Program-made: the position numbers and the translations under genes
Notes under the pieces: model-generated
Seen by the model: only the letters and a program-made list of their open reading frames with translations
What the model was told of the DNA's origin: nothing
Databases searched by the model: none
Part shown: piece after piece, positions 18,329 through 27,896 of the stretch
How the letters are laid out: each line of letters starts with the position of its first letter
Position numbering within the stretch: position 1 is the first letter of the stretch
NCBI RefSeq assembly: GCF_032917945.1
Contig: NZ_CP136624.1
Coordinates: forward strand, 3,534,001-3,598,000
Length of the DNA: 64,000 nt
Origin: Bradyrhizobium sp. sBnM-33
GTDB taxonomy: Bacteria > Pseudomonadota > Alphaproteobacteria > Rhizobiales > Xanthobacteraceae
Reading direction: 5' to 3'

Positions 18329-19579
18329 CTACATGGTCCTGCCTTTCGACAACTTCGCGGTTTTCGCCTGTTTTGCTGCCTTTTGATCGTGTCGCTTGTG
18401 ATCGTGCCGCGCGGTCACACGGACGCGCTTCTTTGCACTCACTTGCGCTTCCTGCGTGTTCGTGCCGCCGCGGCGAGAGGCATATTCCTTGCCGTCGATC
18501 GGCCCGACGTGCGGCGGATCTCTGTCTAGGTAGGGCCGCCCGATGCCAAATTCCTTGCCGCGCTCGTCGATCCAGTTCCAGAGCTTTTCGGTGGAGACCC
18601 ATCGCTGCGCCCGGCTCGCGCCCTTGACGCTCACCACGTCTGCCGCGAGTCCGCGGCCGTAGCCGCCACGCAAACTCCCGCCATGGTAGGATCGGTCGCT
18701 TGCTGCCTTCAGCCCGGTTGCAATCGATTGACGGTAGTCATCGCGAAATGCGCTGGTGATGCCGGGCGAGAGACCGGCCTGCTCAGCCGCGTGGAGCGTA
18801 TGAAAGAGCTTTAGCTTGAAGCTTTTGTCCATGCCTCCTATCACGTAGTCCATCATGGTCATGCCGGCTCTTTCCGCGGCCTTCGGGTCCTTCCACGTAA
18901 AATCCTCGTCGACACGCCTGGTAAAGGTTTTGGTGACGGTCACCGTCTTGCCCTTCCTCTTGACCGTCACTTTCCTCTGCTCATGCACCTTGATGGCGTC
19001 GATCTTGGGCGCGCGTTCGTAGAGAGCCCACAAATAGCGATCGATGCAGGGCTCTACGACCAGACATTCCTCGTTGATTTCGATGGTGCGCACAGCTTGC
19101 ACGGCATTGTCGGGTGCAGGATCGGGCATGACCGTCGTCGCAACCTCGGCGGAAGATGTTTCCGGCGGCAGTATCTCCGCCGGGTCGGTCAGCGCGGCCA
19201 CGACAACAGGTTTCGGCTCCTCCAGGCCTGCGGTCGTGTCAGGAGCTTTCGTCGTGTCAGGCGCTTTCTCGATCACGGATGCGGTAGGGATTGGCACATC
19301 GATGGCGGCGCTTGCCAGCGCGATCACAGGCGGCTTGTGCGTAGGCTCGGCGGTTGCGGGGAGAGATGGTTCCTGACGTTCCACGATTGAAGGTGCGTCG
19401 GCGCTCTCGATGAAAGCGGCGACATTCTTGATGGAAGCGCTGACGACAGAAGCGCTGACGCGTTCGGTGGAAGCCGAATCGAAGCCAGCGAGACAAACGA
19501 TAATCCAGCTCGCGAGAGCCAGGCCCGCGAGAACGTTGATGCGGCGCTGCGCCGTCGTCGCCAATCGCCAGGGGTCCAT
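18329..19579 (-). CDS. Envelope protein with M15-like (D-Ala-D-Ala carboxypeptidase-type) domain
   Basis: About 416 residues, ATG 19579 behind GGGAGG. One N-terminal membrane anchor (INVLAGLALASWIIVCLAGF), a Pro/Ala/Thr-rich spacer to ~170, then GITSAFRDDYRQSIA, SYHGGSLRGGYGRGLAADVV and DRDPPHVGPIDG. The H...D...H arrangement fits the zinc site of VanY/Peptidase_M15 or related peptidoglycan-trimming enzymes. The tail is Lys/His-rich. Expected to act in the periplasm, tethered to the inner membrane. Enzyme activity is inference from these three motifs. Confidence 0.75.
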   Translation of the reverse strand: MDPWRLATTAQRRINVLAGLALASWIIVCLAGFDSASTERVSASVVSASIKNVAAFIESADAPSIVERQEPSLPATAEPTHKPPVIALASAAIDVPIPTASVIEKAPDTTKAPDTTAGLEEPKPVVVAALTDPAEILPPETSSAEVATTVMPDPAPDNAVQAVRTIEINEECLVVEPCIDRYLWALYERAPKIDAIKVHEQRKVTVKRKGKTVTVTKTFTRRVDEDFTWKDPKAAERAGMTMMDYVIGGMDKSFKLKLFHTLHAAEQAGLSPGITSAFRDDYRQSIATGLKAASDRSYHGGSLRGGYGRGLAADVVSVKGASRAQRWVSTEKLWNWIDERGKEFGIGRPYLDRDPPHVGPIDGKEYASRRGGTNTQEAQVSAKKRVRVTARHDHKRHDQKAAKQAKTAKLSKGRTM

Positions 19580-19787
19580 GATCCGGCCTCCCAAGGCTCC
19601 GCATGAGCCTGATTACACAAGCACGCGACAGGGTTCATTCTTCGGATTGCGAAATGAATCCGCAACGGCCGGAGACTACGGGACAATCTGTTTTTTCAAG
19701 GGTGTTGCCTCAAAACAACGAGCGGCACAATGGAACTTGTTGTGCTTTTTTGGGATTCGCGTGCGGTACCCACTAAGGGCAAGGACC

Positions 19788-19870
19788 GTAGGCGGATCAG
19801 CGCAGGCGTAATCCGCCGCTTGGTTCGTCGAGCCCGGACTCGCGAAGGCGGGTTACGCCTACCGCCCTAC
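19788..19870. repeat. Palindromic repeat at the acyl-CoA dehydrogenase 3' end
   Basis: GTAGGCGGATCAGCGCAGGC onward is mirrored by GAAGGCGGGTTACGCCTACC onward, the same family as 16,050-16,130. It ends 6 bases from the dehydrogenase stop codon and is a plausible terminator. Confidence 0.7.
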
Positions 19871-19876
19871 AAAGGC

Positions 19877-21658
19877 TTACCCCAGCAATGCCGCATCCGC
19901 GCCGTTCACGGCATCGGCGCTGTCCGTCACCGTCTTCTCCAGCGCGCCGGCCTGCACGGTGATGTTCTCAGCAAAGAACCGCGCGACCGTCACGTAACGC
20001 TGCGGATCGCCCGCATCGCCATGGCTCTTCGCGGCCAGCGCTTCGCCGGCCAGCATGCAGCCGCCGAGCGTCGAGCCGAACAGGCGCAGATAAGGCGTGG
20101 CGCCGGCGAGTGCGTCGTTGGGCGCAGACGCCACGCGCTCCAGGAGCCACTTGCTGGCGCGCTCGAGCGAGCCGAGCGCGTCGCGCAGCTTTGCGCCGGT
20201 CGTGCCGAAGGCCGGATCGTTCGAGGCTTCGACCTGCTTGACGATGCCGCCGAGTTCATCGAGCAGCGCCCACACCGATGCGCCGCCATTCGCCGCGAGT
20301 TTTCGTGTCACGAGGTCGATCGACTGGATGCCGTTGGTGCCCTCATAGATCGAGGTGATGCGCGCATCGCGGTAATGCTGCGCGGCGCCGGTTTCCTCGA
20401 TGAAGCCCATGCCGCCATGAATCTGCACGCCGAGATACGTCACCTCGTTGCCGATATCGGTGGAGAACGCCTTTGCGATCGGCGTCAGCAGCGCGCCGCG
20501 CGCGGCGGCATCGGCGCGCACCTTGGGGTCCTTGGCGCGCGCTGCAATGTCGAGCGCGACTGCCGTTGCATAGCAGATCGAGCGCGCCGCGGCCGTCATG
20601 CTGCGCATCTGCAACAGCATACGCTTGACGTCGGGATGCACGATGATCGGATCGAGCCCGTCGCCCTTCTTGCCGACGGCGCGGCCCTGTTTGCGTTCTT
20701 GCGCGAAGGCCAGCGCCTGCTGATAGGCGCGGTCGGCGATGCCGACGCCTTCAAGGCCGACGCCGAGGCGGGCCTGGTTCATCATCGTGAACATGCATTG
20801 CATGCCCTTGTTTTCCTCGCCGATCAGGTAGCCGATCGCGCCGCCATGATCGCCCATCGTCATGGTGCAGGTGGGGGAGGCGTGCATGCCGAGCTTGTGC
20901 TCGACGCCGGACGGATAGATGTCGTTACGCTCACCGAGCGAGCCGTCGGCATTGACGAGGAATTTCGGAATCAAAAACAGCGAAATCCCCTTAGTGCCCG
21001 CAGGCGCATCGGGCAGGCGCGCCAGCACGAAATGCACGATGTTGTCGGTCATGTCGTGGTCGCCATAGGTGATGAAGATTTTGGTGCCCTTGATGCGGTA
21101 GGTGCCGTCGCCGGCGCGTTCGGCACGGGTGCGCAGCGCGCCGACGTCGGAGCCGGCCTGCGGCTCGGTGAGCTGCATGGTGCCGGTCCATTCGCCGGAG
21201 ACGAGTTTTTGCAGATAGACCTTCTTCAGTTCCTCAGTGCCATGGGCGTCGAGCGCCTCGATCGCCGAAAGCGTCAGCAGCGGGCAGAGGCCGAAGGCGA
21301 TATTCGACGCGCTCCAGATTTCGGTGCAGGCGGCGTTGATCGCGAGCGGCAGGCCCTGGCCGCCAAAGTCTTCCGGGCCGGACACCGCGTTCCACCCGGC
21401 GGCGGCCCAGCGCTGATAGGCATCGGGCCAGCCCGGCGCGGTCGTCACCTTGTTGTCCGCAAGCTTGATACCGTGTTCGTCGCCCACCCGGTTCAGCGGC
21501 GCCAGCACGTCGCCGGCGAATTTGCCGGCTTCCTCCAGCACGGCGGCGGCGATCTCGGCGTCGAAATCACCGTAATGGCCGGCCTTCACGGCCGCCTGCA
21601 GTCCGGCGCCGTGGTTGAGCGCGAGCAGGATGTCGGAGATCGGCGCGCGGTAAGTCAT
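19877..21658 (-). CDS. Acyl-CoA dehydrogenase (large, ~593-residue class)
   Basis: A 593-residue flavoprotein. MQLTEPQAGSDVGALRTRAE and KGTKIFITYGDHDM form the FAD/acyl-binding segment, NQARLGVGLEGVGIADRAYQ the middle helices, GGMGFIEETGAAQHYRDARI the FAD-contacting turn, and SIYEGTNGIQSIDLVTRK carries the likely catalytic Glu. A C-terminal ~130-residue extension is typical of the longer AcdA/DmdC-like subfamily. It would oxidise an acyl-CoA to the enoyl-CoA; the chain is not predictable. An 18-bp palindrome lies upstream. Confidence 0.94.
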   Translation of the reverse strand: MTYRAPISDILLALNHGAGLQAAVKAGHYGDFDAEIAAAVLEEAGKFAGDVLAPLNRVGDEHGIKLADNKVTTAPGWPDAYQRWAAAGWNAVSGPEDFGGQGLPLAINAACTEIWSASNIAFGLCPLLTLSAIEALDAHGTEELKKVYLQKLVSGEWTGTMQLTEPQAGSDVGALRTRAERAGDGTYRIKGTKIFITYGDHDMTDNIVHFVLARLPDAPAGTKGISLFLIPKFLVNADGSLGERNDIYPSGVEHKLGMHASPTCTMTMGDHGGAIGYLIGEENKGMQCMFTMMNQARLGVGLEGVGIADRAYQQALAFAQERKQGRAVGKKGDGLDPIIVHPDVKRMLLQMRSMTAAARSICYATAVALDIAARAKDPKVRADAAARGALLTPIAKAFSTDIGNEVTYLGVQIHGGMGFIEETGAAQHYRDARITSIYEGTNGIQSIDLVTRKLAANGGASVWALLDELGGIVKQVEASNDPAFGTTGAKLRDALGSLERASKWLLERVASAPNDALAGATPYLRLFGSTLGGCMLAGEALAAKSHGDAGDPQRYVTVARFFAENITVQAGALEKTVTDSADAVNGADAALLG

Positions 21659-21789
21659 GACGATAATCTCGCTTTTTGGCTAATGAGCTGCCGCCGTCTT
21701 CCCACGAAACCAGGGTTCTCTCAACTCTCCGGGGGGCGGTATCGGTCCCGCCCGGGCGCGAAAAACCGGCCCGGGAGACCGGAAGCAGG

Positions 21790-21807
21790 GACCCTTTATA
21801 AAGGGTC
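21790..21807. promoter_or_regulatory. Perfect 18-bp palindrome upstream of acyl-CoA dehydrogenase
   Basis: GACCCTTTATAAAGGGTC is a perfect palindrome 132 bases upstream of the dehydrogenase start. Fatty-acid degradation genes are often controlled by TetR-type repressors that bind 16-20-bp palindromes, so an operator is plausible, but no regulator gene is adjacent. Confidence 0.4.
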
Positions 21808-21936
21808 ACATCGATGGAGCTGATTTTGGGGTGAAATTCGCCCCCGCTGCCTGTTGAAATGGCGAGATACCCTCTATAGACCGGCGGTGCCGGACACGGA
21901 TCGCGTCGGTCGATCCCGTGTTCCGGCCAGGCCTTT

Positions 21937-22011
21937 TGGGGCGTAGCCAAGCGGTAAGGCAGCGGATTTTGATTCCGCCATTCGGAGGTTCGATCCCTCC
22001 CGCCCCAGCCA
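21937..22011 (+). tRNA. tRNA-Gln (TTG)
   Basis: Acceptor TGGGGCG (21937-21943) pairs with CGCCCCA (22001-22007). G is the discriminator and CCA is encoded. The anticodon stem-loop GCGGA-TTTTGAT-TCCGC gives anticodon TTG, and the T-arm is GGAGG-TTCGATC-CCTCC. An integrase gene lies 292 bases downstream, so its 3' end is the probable chromosomal attachment site. Confidence 0.96.
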
Positions 22012-22303
22012 GCGCTAACACACTGACTTTGTTAAGCAAACAGCTTACTCGAGCCGGAATTTTCCAGCGCATTTGGAAATTCAGTTTGCCCCGCATCTGG
22101 AAATTCTGTGCTGGTTTCGTTTGGTCGAGGCCGATAGAAGACGTCGCGGGGCGAACGCCCGCTCAACTCATCAACATACGAATTGAGCGCGGAACGCTGT
22201 CTGCGGGTTGCAAGCTTTCAGTCGTTGCCGCTGACGTCGCGTGCGGGATCGCCAGCCGCAAAACGCCATCAACCCATTTGCAGCGCTCAACTAAGCGCGA
22301 AGT

Positions 22304-23635
22304 CTATCTTTGCGATCCGACGCTAGTCTTCGACCTTGGGGAGGTCTGCTGCATTTCATCTCGAGATGATGCTGCTCCATCAGTATTCTGCTGATCGAGC
22401 TCCTTCTGCGCCAAGAGATGTGCATGTCGCTTACGGGTCGCAGCCAACGCTCGCACCATCGTTTCCTTGGCATAGCCGCGATAGGCCTGTGCGGTCTTGT
22501 GTCCGGAAAGCGCACGACCCTGGCCGTCCGTCAGTTCGGCTTCCTCAAACTCGGTCATGCCGCCGTGTCGACAGGCATCAAGCGTGAACAGCTTTGACAC
22601 GCCGTCGATCTTCTTGCGCATCTGCTGCACCGCTTTTTCCATGCCAGGGTAGGACCACACTTTGGCGTGGCCCTTGCGCTCACCCTTTTCGATCCGGCGC
22701 ATGATCATCGGGACGCCAAGCTTGGGCAGATGGCTCAAGACGTCCTCTGCTTCGGCATAAAACTTGACCGTCTCTCCGTCGAGAGTCTCTTCGAGCGGAT
22801 GCCAGACCAACGCCTTGTTCTTATGGTGCTCGATGCGAACGGCGTGTGGCCAATTCTTGCTACGATAGTCGGGCCAAGTCAAAAAACCGGCCACCACATT
22901 CTCGGGCCGTTGCAGCCACTCAAAGCAGATCACTGCGACAGCCGCGGGTTCAGGCCGGCCCTCCTTAATGCAGCCCCACGCAAATTTATAGACCTCCTCG
23001 CGGGTGACCGCGTGCTTCTTGGTCTTGGTGCGGCTCTTGAGGGTGAAGTCGTCCCAGGGGTTCGGGTGTTTCTTATCGAACAGCTCCGGGTGCAGCCGAC
23101 GCATGATGCGCCAGACCTTGCGACAGAGGCCGACCACTTTATCACCCTGCCGCAGCCTGAGTCCGTTCGGCCCGTTGATGATCTTGTCGTAGATTTTGTC
23201 AGCGGCCCGTGGCGTGACTTCCATGATCTGCCGTTCGCCGATCCGTCGTCCGCTCTTACCGACGGTATCGCTGATCATCTGCATGATCCGCTCGTAGTCA
23301 GGGCGTGACCTCGGAGAGACTTTCTCGGTATAGGCCTTCTCCATCTTGTATTGCCGGAACAGCCAATCGATTGTGCCATAGCGCGCAATCTTTCCCCGCT
23401 CGCCTGACTCTCCTGTGCGCTGGTCATTCCACTCATCGAACCAGGCATTGAGTGTGGCGGCGCGTCCGCCTTTTCCGTCATCGCCGCATGCGGCTTCGTA
23501 GCTTGTCCCAAGTGGCTCATTTGCCATCTCGCAGCCGAGCTTGCGGTAATAGGTCGGGATCCGGAAGTAGAACGCGACCGAACCGCGGGCAAGCCGACGC
23601 ACCTCCACAAAGCGTGGAAGCGGGCGCTCCAACAT
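22304..23635 (-). CDS. Tyrosine-type site-specific integrase
   Basis: 443 residues from ATG 23635. The catalytic domain shows the first Arg in WLQRPENVVAGFL, the box II region LDACRHGGMTEFEE, and GRALSGHKTAQAYRGYAKET with the His and the nucleophilic Tyr. The N-terminal arm/core-binding half covers ~1-220. It faces the 3' end of tRNA-Gln, the usual layout for elements integrated in a tRNA. Its ATG overlaps the stop of the small upstream gene (TGATG). It appears intact. Confidence 0.9.
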   Translation of the reverse strand: MLERPLPRFVEVRRLARGSVAFYFRIPTYYRKLGCEMANEPLGTSYEAACGDDGKGGRAATLNAWFDEWNDQRTGESGERGKIARYGTIDWLFRQYKMEKAYTEKVSPRSRPDYERIMQMISDTVGKSGRRIGERQIMEVTPRAADKIYDKIINGPNGLRLRQGDKVVGLCRKVWRIMRRLHPELFDKKHPNPWDDFTLKSRTKTKKHAVTREEVYKFAWGCIKEGRPEPAAVAVICFEWLQRPENVVAGFLTWPDYRSKNWPHAVRIEHHKNKALVWHPLEETLDGETVKFYAEAEDVLSHLPKLGVPMIMRRIEKGERKGHAKVWSYPGMEKAVQQMRKKIDGVSKLFTLDACRHGGMTEFEEAELTDGQGRALSGHKTAQAYRGYAKETMVRALAATRKRHAHLLAQKELDQQNTDGAASSRDEMQQTSPRSKTSVGSQR

Positions 23636-23865
23636 CACAAATCCTCGGCGAGGTCGCCCGGCACGATGTCCGGGGCAATAGCTCGGTCCAGATCGTCTCT
23701 CAACCACAGCTGACGCCTCCCTTCCTTCACACGTGGTCGAGGATACTCCGTCCCGACTCGTTTGAGAAAGGCTTCGACAGTCGGCTCTCCGCAATAGCCT
23801 GCTGCGACTGCGGCTGGCATACGACGGGGCCAAGAACCAGCAGGAATTACGGCAAAACGTGGCAT
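23635..23865 (-). CDS. Small helix-turn-helix protein, possible excisionase/directionality factor
   Basis: 76 residues from ATG 23865: MPRFAVIPAGSWPRRMPAAV, AAGYCGEPTVEAFLKRVGTE, then RRQLWLRDDLDRAI. AAxYCGEPTVEAFLKRVG followed by a W-x-x-x-DLD stretch is the winged-helix pattern of AlpA/excisionase-like proteins. It overlaps the integrase start by one base and would be co-translated with it. A role in excision control is inference. Confidence 0.7.
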   Translation of the reverse strand: MPRFAVIPAGSWPRRMPAAVAAGYCGEPTVEAFLKRVGTEYPRPRVKEGRRQLWLRDDLDRAIAPDIVPGDLAEDL

Positions 23866-24009
23866 CACAATCCGTCTAAGCTTGAGCTGCCGAAATCGGC
23901 TTCCAGTCGTATGGTGCCGATGCATCATGCAGATTGCCGCCGATGCCTGAAATCGCGACAGTAGCGAGATCGCGCAAGAACGTAGTAGATCGTACTGAAG
24001 GGATGCGTT

Positions 24010-25535
24010 GGTACCGGCGCGGGCTGGCGGCGGGATCGACCGCCGTCGGTGACGGCACGCTGCTCGCCGCGATCGAAGGCACAAAATACAACGGCCCGTG
24101 GGACGTGCCGGACGATGTGCGCAAGATCAATGGCGTCTTGCGCTACAGCCAGGGCACCGCGACTGACGGGTTCACGCTCACCGGCATGGCATATTCCAAT
24201 GCCTGGAACTCGACCGACCAGGTCCCTCAGCGCGCCATCGACCAAAACATCATCGGCCGTTTCGGTACCCTCGATCCGACCGACGGCGGCGTCTTCAGCC
24301 GCTTCAGCCTGTCCGGCAATCTTGCGCATTCGAGCGAGTACGGCCAGACCAGGATCAGCGCTTACGCGATCCGCTCCGACTTGCAACTCTACAACAACTT
24401 CACCTACTTCCTCGACAATCCCGTCAATGGTGACCAGTTCAACCAACTCGATCGCCGCACCCTTGGCGGCGGCTTCGACGCGCGGCATGCCTTCAATTGG
24501 CGCTTTGCGGGTCTTGAGACGCAAACCCGCGTCGGTGTGCAGAGCCGTTACGATGACATCCAGGTCGGCCTGTTCAAGACGGAGCAGCGCAATTGGCTTT
24601 CGACGGTGCGCGAGGACCGCGTAAGGGAGGGTAACATCGGCATCTGGACCGACACCACCACGCGCTGGACCAATTGGCTGCGCACCACGGTCGGCATCCG
24701 CGAGGACTTCTTCGCCGGGCGCGTGCTGAGCGACATGCCGGAAAATTCCGGCAATGCGCAGGCATCGAGGGCGAGCCCGAAGGCCGGCATCGTGCTCGGC
24801 CCGTGGTTCAAGACCGAGTTCTACGTCAATGCTGGCTATGGCCTGCACAGCAACGATATCCGCGGCGCGACCATCACGGTCGATCCTAGCGACAGGAGGA
24901 CGCCGCTCGACCGCGTGCCGCTGCTGGTGCGCTCGCGCGGCGCCGAGCTCGGTATCCGCACCAAGACGATCGAAGGCCTCACCAGTTCGGTCGCGCTGTT
25001 CGTGCTCGATTTCGATTCCGAACTGCTGTTCGTTGGCGATGCCGGCACCACCGAGGCGAGCCGGCCCAGCCGCCGGGTCGGCGTGGAATGGACCAACCAG
25101 TACAAGCCGCTGCCGTGGATGAGCTTTGATCTCGACGTCGCCTATACCCGCGCGCGGTTCACCGATTTTGATCCCGCGGGCGACCGCATCCCTGGCGCGC
25201 CGGCGTGGGTGGGAAGCGCTGCCCTCGTCATTGGCGGCGAGACCGGATGGTTCGGCGCGTTGAAGGCACGCTATTTCGCGCCGCGTCCGCTGATCGAGGA
25301 TGACAGCGTGCGCTCGTTGTCCTCGCTGATCTTCAATGCACGCGCCGGCTACCGCTTCGACAACGGCCTGCGGGTGCAGTTCGACGTGCTCAATCTCTTC
25401 AACGCGCAGACCAACCAGATCGAATACTACTATCTGTCCCGCCTGCCGGGCGAGCCGATCGGCGGCGTTGCCGATCGTCACGTCCACCCGGCGGAGCCGC
25501 GCGCGGTGCGGCTCACAATAGCGGCGCGCTTCTAG
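24010..25535 (+). pseudogene. TonB-dependent receptor, 5'-truncated (barrel only)
   Basis: About 500 codons of outer-membrane barrel remain: alternating strands such as NGVLRYSQGTATDGFTLTGM and AGYRFDNGLRVQFDVLNLFN, ending in the barrel signature RAVRLTIAARF with a terminal Phe. The signal peptide, TonB box and plug domain are missing. Conserved sequence starts near 24010-24030, close behind the excisionase-like gene's promoter, so an insertion or deletion removed the front. A frame is open from 23934 but its first ~25 codons do not look like receptor. Not expected to be functional. Confidence 0.85.
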
Positions 25536-25537
25536 TC

Positions 25538-26241
25538 CAGCTGCGGCACGGCAGCAGCTGCGGATCGACGGAGAGCGTATTGTCGAACTCGACATCTCCT
25601 CATCCTACCTGACCATCTTCTACGCGCTCTGTGATGAACAGCTCGACCGCGCTCAAGATGCCTACGCTGGCATTCTCGGTTCAACTGAACTTGACAGGCA
25701 CGTCGCGAAGTTCTGGGTCAATGCGTCCCTCAGCAATGGGAGCCTGCTCAGCAGGTGGACTAAGGAGGTGCTCGACAGCCTGAGTGCCCAGCTGACGAAG
25801 AAGGGGCTGACAGGCTTCGACCCGAAGAGCTATCCCATGAGGGTAATCAGAGAGAGGGTCTTACAGCGTCATCCGCTGCTGGCGCGCTGGGGTGGTCCGA
25901 TTAGAGGTCGTGCAATGGGCTGGGCCGATCTGATGTTCAGAGAGAGCGAGGTTATACTTGGAACGATGTTGACGCTAATGAGCGAGGATGGCGTGCCGAG
26001 CTACCCCGTTTACGACAGTATCATTGTTCCGGCGACCAAGTACAAGCTAGCCAGAGAGACGCTGATCAACAACTTCCGAAAGCAAACGGGAGTAGTGCCG
26101 ACAGTAAAGCCTGAAAAGGACCCAGAGGACTGGTTCGACGAGCTGATCGCCGACAGGAAGTACCAGTTCGTCTATTGCTTTACCCCTGCTCCGATCAAGG
26201 GCGCCACGGGAAGCAACGGCTGCCCGATCGCGATTACCTGA
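25538..26241 (+). pseudogene. Replication/polymerase-like protein, N-terminally truncated
   Basis: The frame is open for ~230 codons with no good start. VELDISSSYLTIFYALC and, ~120 codons later, VPSYPVYDSIIVP resemble motifs A and C of family A DNA polymerases (Asp in each). WGGPIRGRAMGWADLMFRES lies between. I recall similar hypothetical proteins in rhizobial plasmids and islands. The polymerase palm assignment is inference. The fragment begins just where the TonB remnant ends, a junction of two unrelated pieces. Confidence 0.5.
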
Positions 26242-26278
26242 CGAGGTCGCGTGGGCGGCGGGCCGCCCACGCCGGTGC

Positions 26279-26575
26279 TATCGCGATTTCATGAAGGCGC
26301 GGGTGCCGAATGTCGATCCATCCAATTTCGCCGCCGGCTAAGCCTATATGGTGGCGCTGGTGGTGGTGCTGGAGCAGTGCAAGAACAATCTGAGCCGCGA
26401 GAACATCATGGCTCAGGCGGCGAACCTGAAGGATGTTTCACTGCCGCTGCTGCTGCCGGGCGTCAAGCTCAACACCACACCTTCGGACTATCGTCCGATC
26501 AAGGACGGTTATGTGGTCGAGTTTCGCTACAACCAGTTCGTGGTGATCAGCGAATTACTTCGCGGCGGGTTGTGA
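26279..26575 (+). pseudogene. ABC transporter substrate-binding protein remnant
   Basis: YRDFMKARVPNVDPSNFAAG, then a TAA (26339-26341), then AYMVALVVVLEQCKNNLSRE, NIMAQAANLKDVSLPLLLPG and VKLNTTPSDYRPIKDGYVVE. This is the C-terminal lobe of a branched-chain amino acid/LivK-type binding protein, interrupted by an in-frame stop and missing its first ~250 residues. Confidence 0.75.
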
Positions 26576-26988
26576 GACGATGACCTGCCCCCGTTGTCGT
26601 GCGCTTCATCGGGGCTGACGGCAAGACGGTCTGACAGGTCGCGCCATGGCGGCACCTGAACGTTGGATTCATAAGATTGCCGTTGAGCCCGCGACGTCCG
26701 CTTTCGGTGGGATTGTGTTGCAAGAGTTTTTTTGGGGTGGCGAACGAAAATTCTTAGAGCCGCTGATCCGTTTTACGCGCGGCGACGTGAGGGGCCAAGT
26801 CGCTTCATCCAAAATTGATCACGGACCTCCGTAGTGGCGCTGAAAAGCGATGCAGCAGCAGAGAAGTCAAAAAATCAACTTTCGCGAGATTTTTGGTGCT
26901 GTTCGATTTTCGACTTTTGCAACACAATCGGTGGCATTGCAGACATGGGCGGACTTGCTGCTGGCCCGGCCCGGTCGCGAATGATGTG

Positions 26989-27297
26989 GTGGACGACGCC
27001 CGCTCCCGGCATCGAATGTGCCAAAGGGTGATTGTTCAACAACGAATCACCGGAGGGGTCGTCCACATGCAGGTTAGCACCATCGGCGTTGATCTCGCCA
27101 AGAATGTGTTCCAAGTGCACGGCATGGATCGTGCGGGCAAGGTCGTCATCACCCGTCAGTTGCGGCGCAAGCAGGTCATTGGCTTCTTTAGCAACATTCC
27201 CCTTGCCTGGTCGGCATGGAAGCCTGCGGAACCGCTCATCATTGGGCGCGTGAAGTCTCCAAGCTCGCTCACACCGTGCGTCTGATGCCGCCGAGCG
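26989..27297 (+). mobile_element. Truncated IS110-type element (relative of the one at 57.9 kb)
   Basis: It matches 57,887-58,190 almost base for base, including the leader with GTGGACGAC/GTCGTCCAC arms and the transposase N-terminus from ATG 27067 (MQVSTIGVDLAKNVFQVHGM). A one-base loss in a C run (27199-27202; five Cs in the other copy) shifts the frame after ~44 codons, and similarity stops at ~27297. Confidence 0.85.
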
Positions 27298-27400
27298 CGA
27301 TGCGCTGGGCGGGGCGGCGCTGGGCTGCCGTCATCGTATCGGGAACCGATGCTGGCGCGACGCGCCGGGAAGCGCCCTTTGCAAAGGGCGTCCGGCCGTC

Positions 27401-27538
27401 TCAAACGCCAAACGAGTGCCTGATTTGTCGCAGCATCGACATGGCCGCGTCGGTATACCGACCGTGGGTGAGATACTGATCCACCTGCGATGCACCAAGC
27501 AGCACAAAGGCTGCAATCACGAAGCCCCTGAGCAACAT
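27401..27538 (-). CDS. 45-residue hydrophobic small protein
   Basis: ATG 27538 is preceded by AGGAGGCC at ideal spacing. MLLRGFVIAAFVLLGASQVD is a membrane anchor or signal, followed by QYLTHGRYTDAAMSMLRQIR and HSFGV. I recall close relatives in Bradyrhizobium. Function unknown. Confidence 0.65.
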   Translation of the reverse strand: MLLRGFVIAAFVLLGASQVDQYLTHGRYTDAAMSMLRQIRHSFGV

Positions 27539-27896
27539 GGCCTCCTGTTGAGAGACCGCCAACCGGGCTAGTCAGGTTAAAGCGTTTCGGAATTCGCTAC
27601 CGCTCGTCGCGACCTATCTGCAATGGCAAAAGGGCTAACAGCAACCCGTAACAAATCCCTTAAATCGCGGCGCGTGAAACAGGGCGAGAGGCTGCCAACG
27701 AAGGCCGCCCGTACGAGCTAATGGACAGGCCGCCAACTAAGGCGGCCCTTTACCGACTTCCAGTTCTTTGATCGCCAGGGCCGAAAACTGTGCGGGGTCT
27801 TTTCTGCGCGACCTTGATGAGTGTCTGGAGTGCTAGCGGCCCGACCCGCTGAAGTCGCCGGTGATTGCTGGCATCCTTTGCAGGCGTCGGGCTGCC
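27539..27896. other. Gene-poor stretch
   Basis: No supportable gene, RNA or repeat between the 45-residue protein and the DUF6894 gene. Confidence 0.5.

Noticed and set aside
19730..21823. A 697-codon plus-strand frame
   Set aside because: It is the antisense shadow of the acyl-CoA dehydrogenase, whose product has clear motifs. The long frame is an effect of high GC and is His/Arg/Ala-rich without domains.
23925..25595. A 556-codon minus-strand frame
   Set aside because: Antisense to the TonB receptor barrel, which has recognisable strands and a terminal Phe.
27028..27052. Intrinsic terminator
   Set aside because: The hairpin precedes the transposase start rather than a gene end, and has no T-tract.
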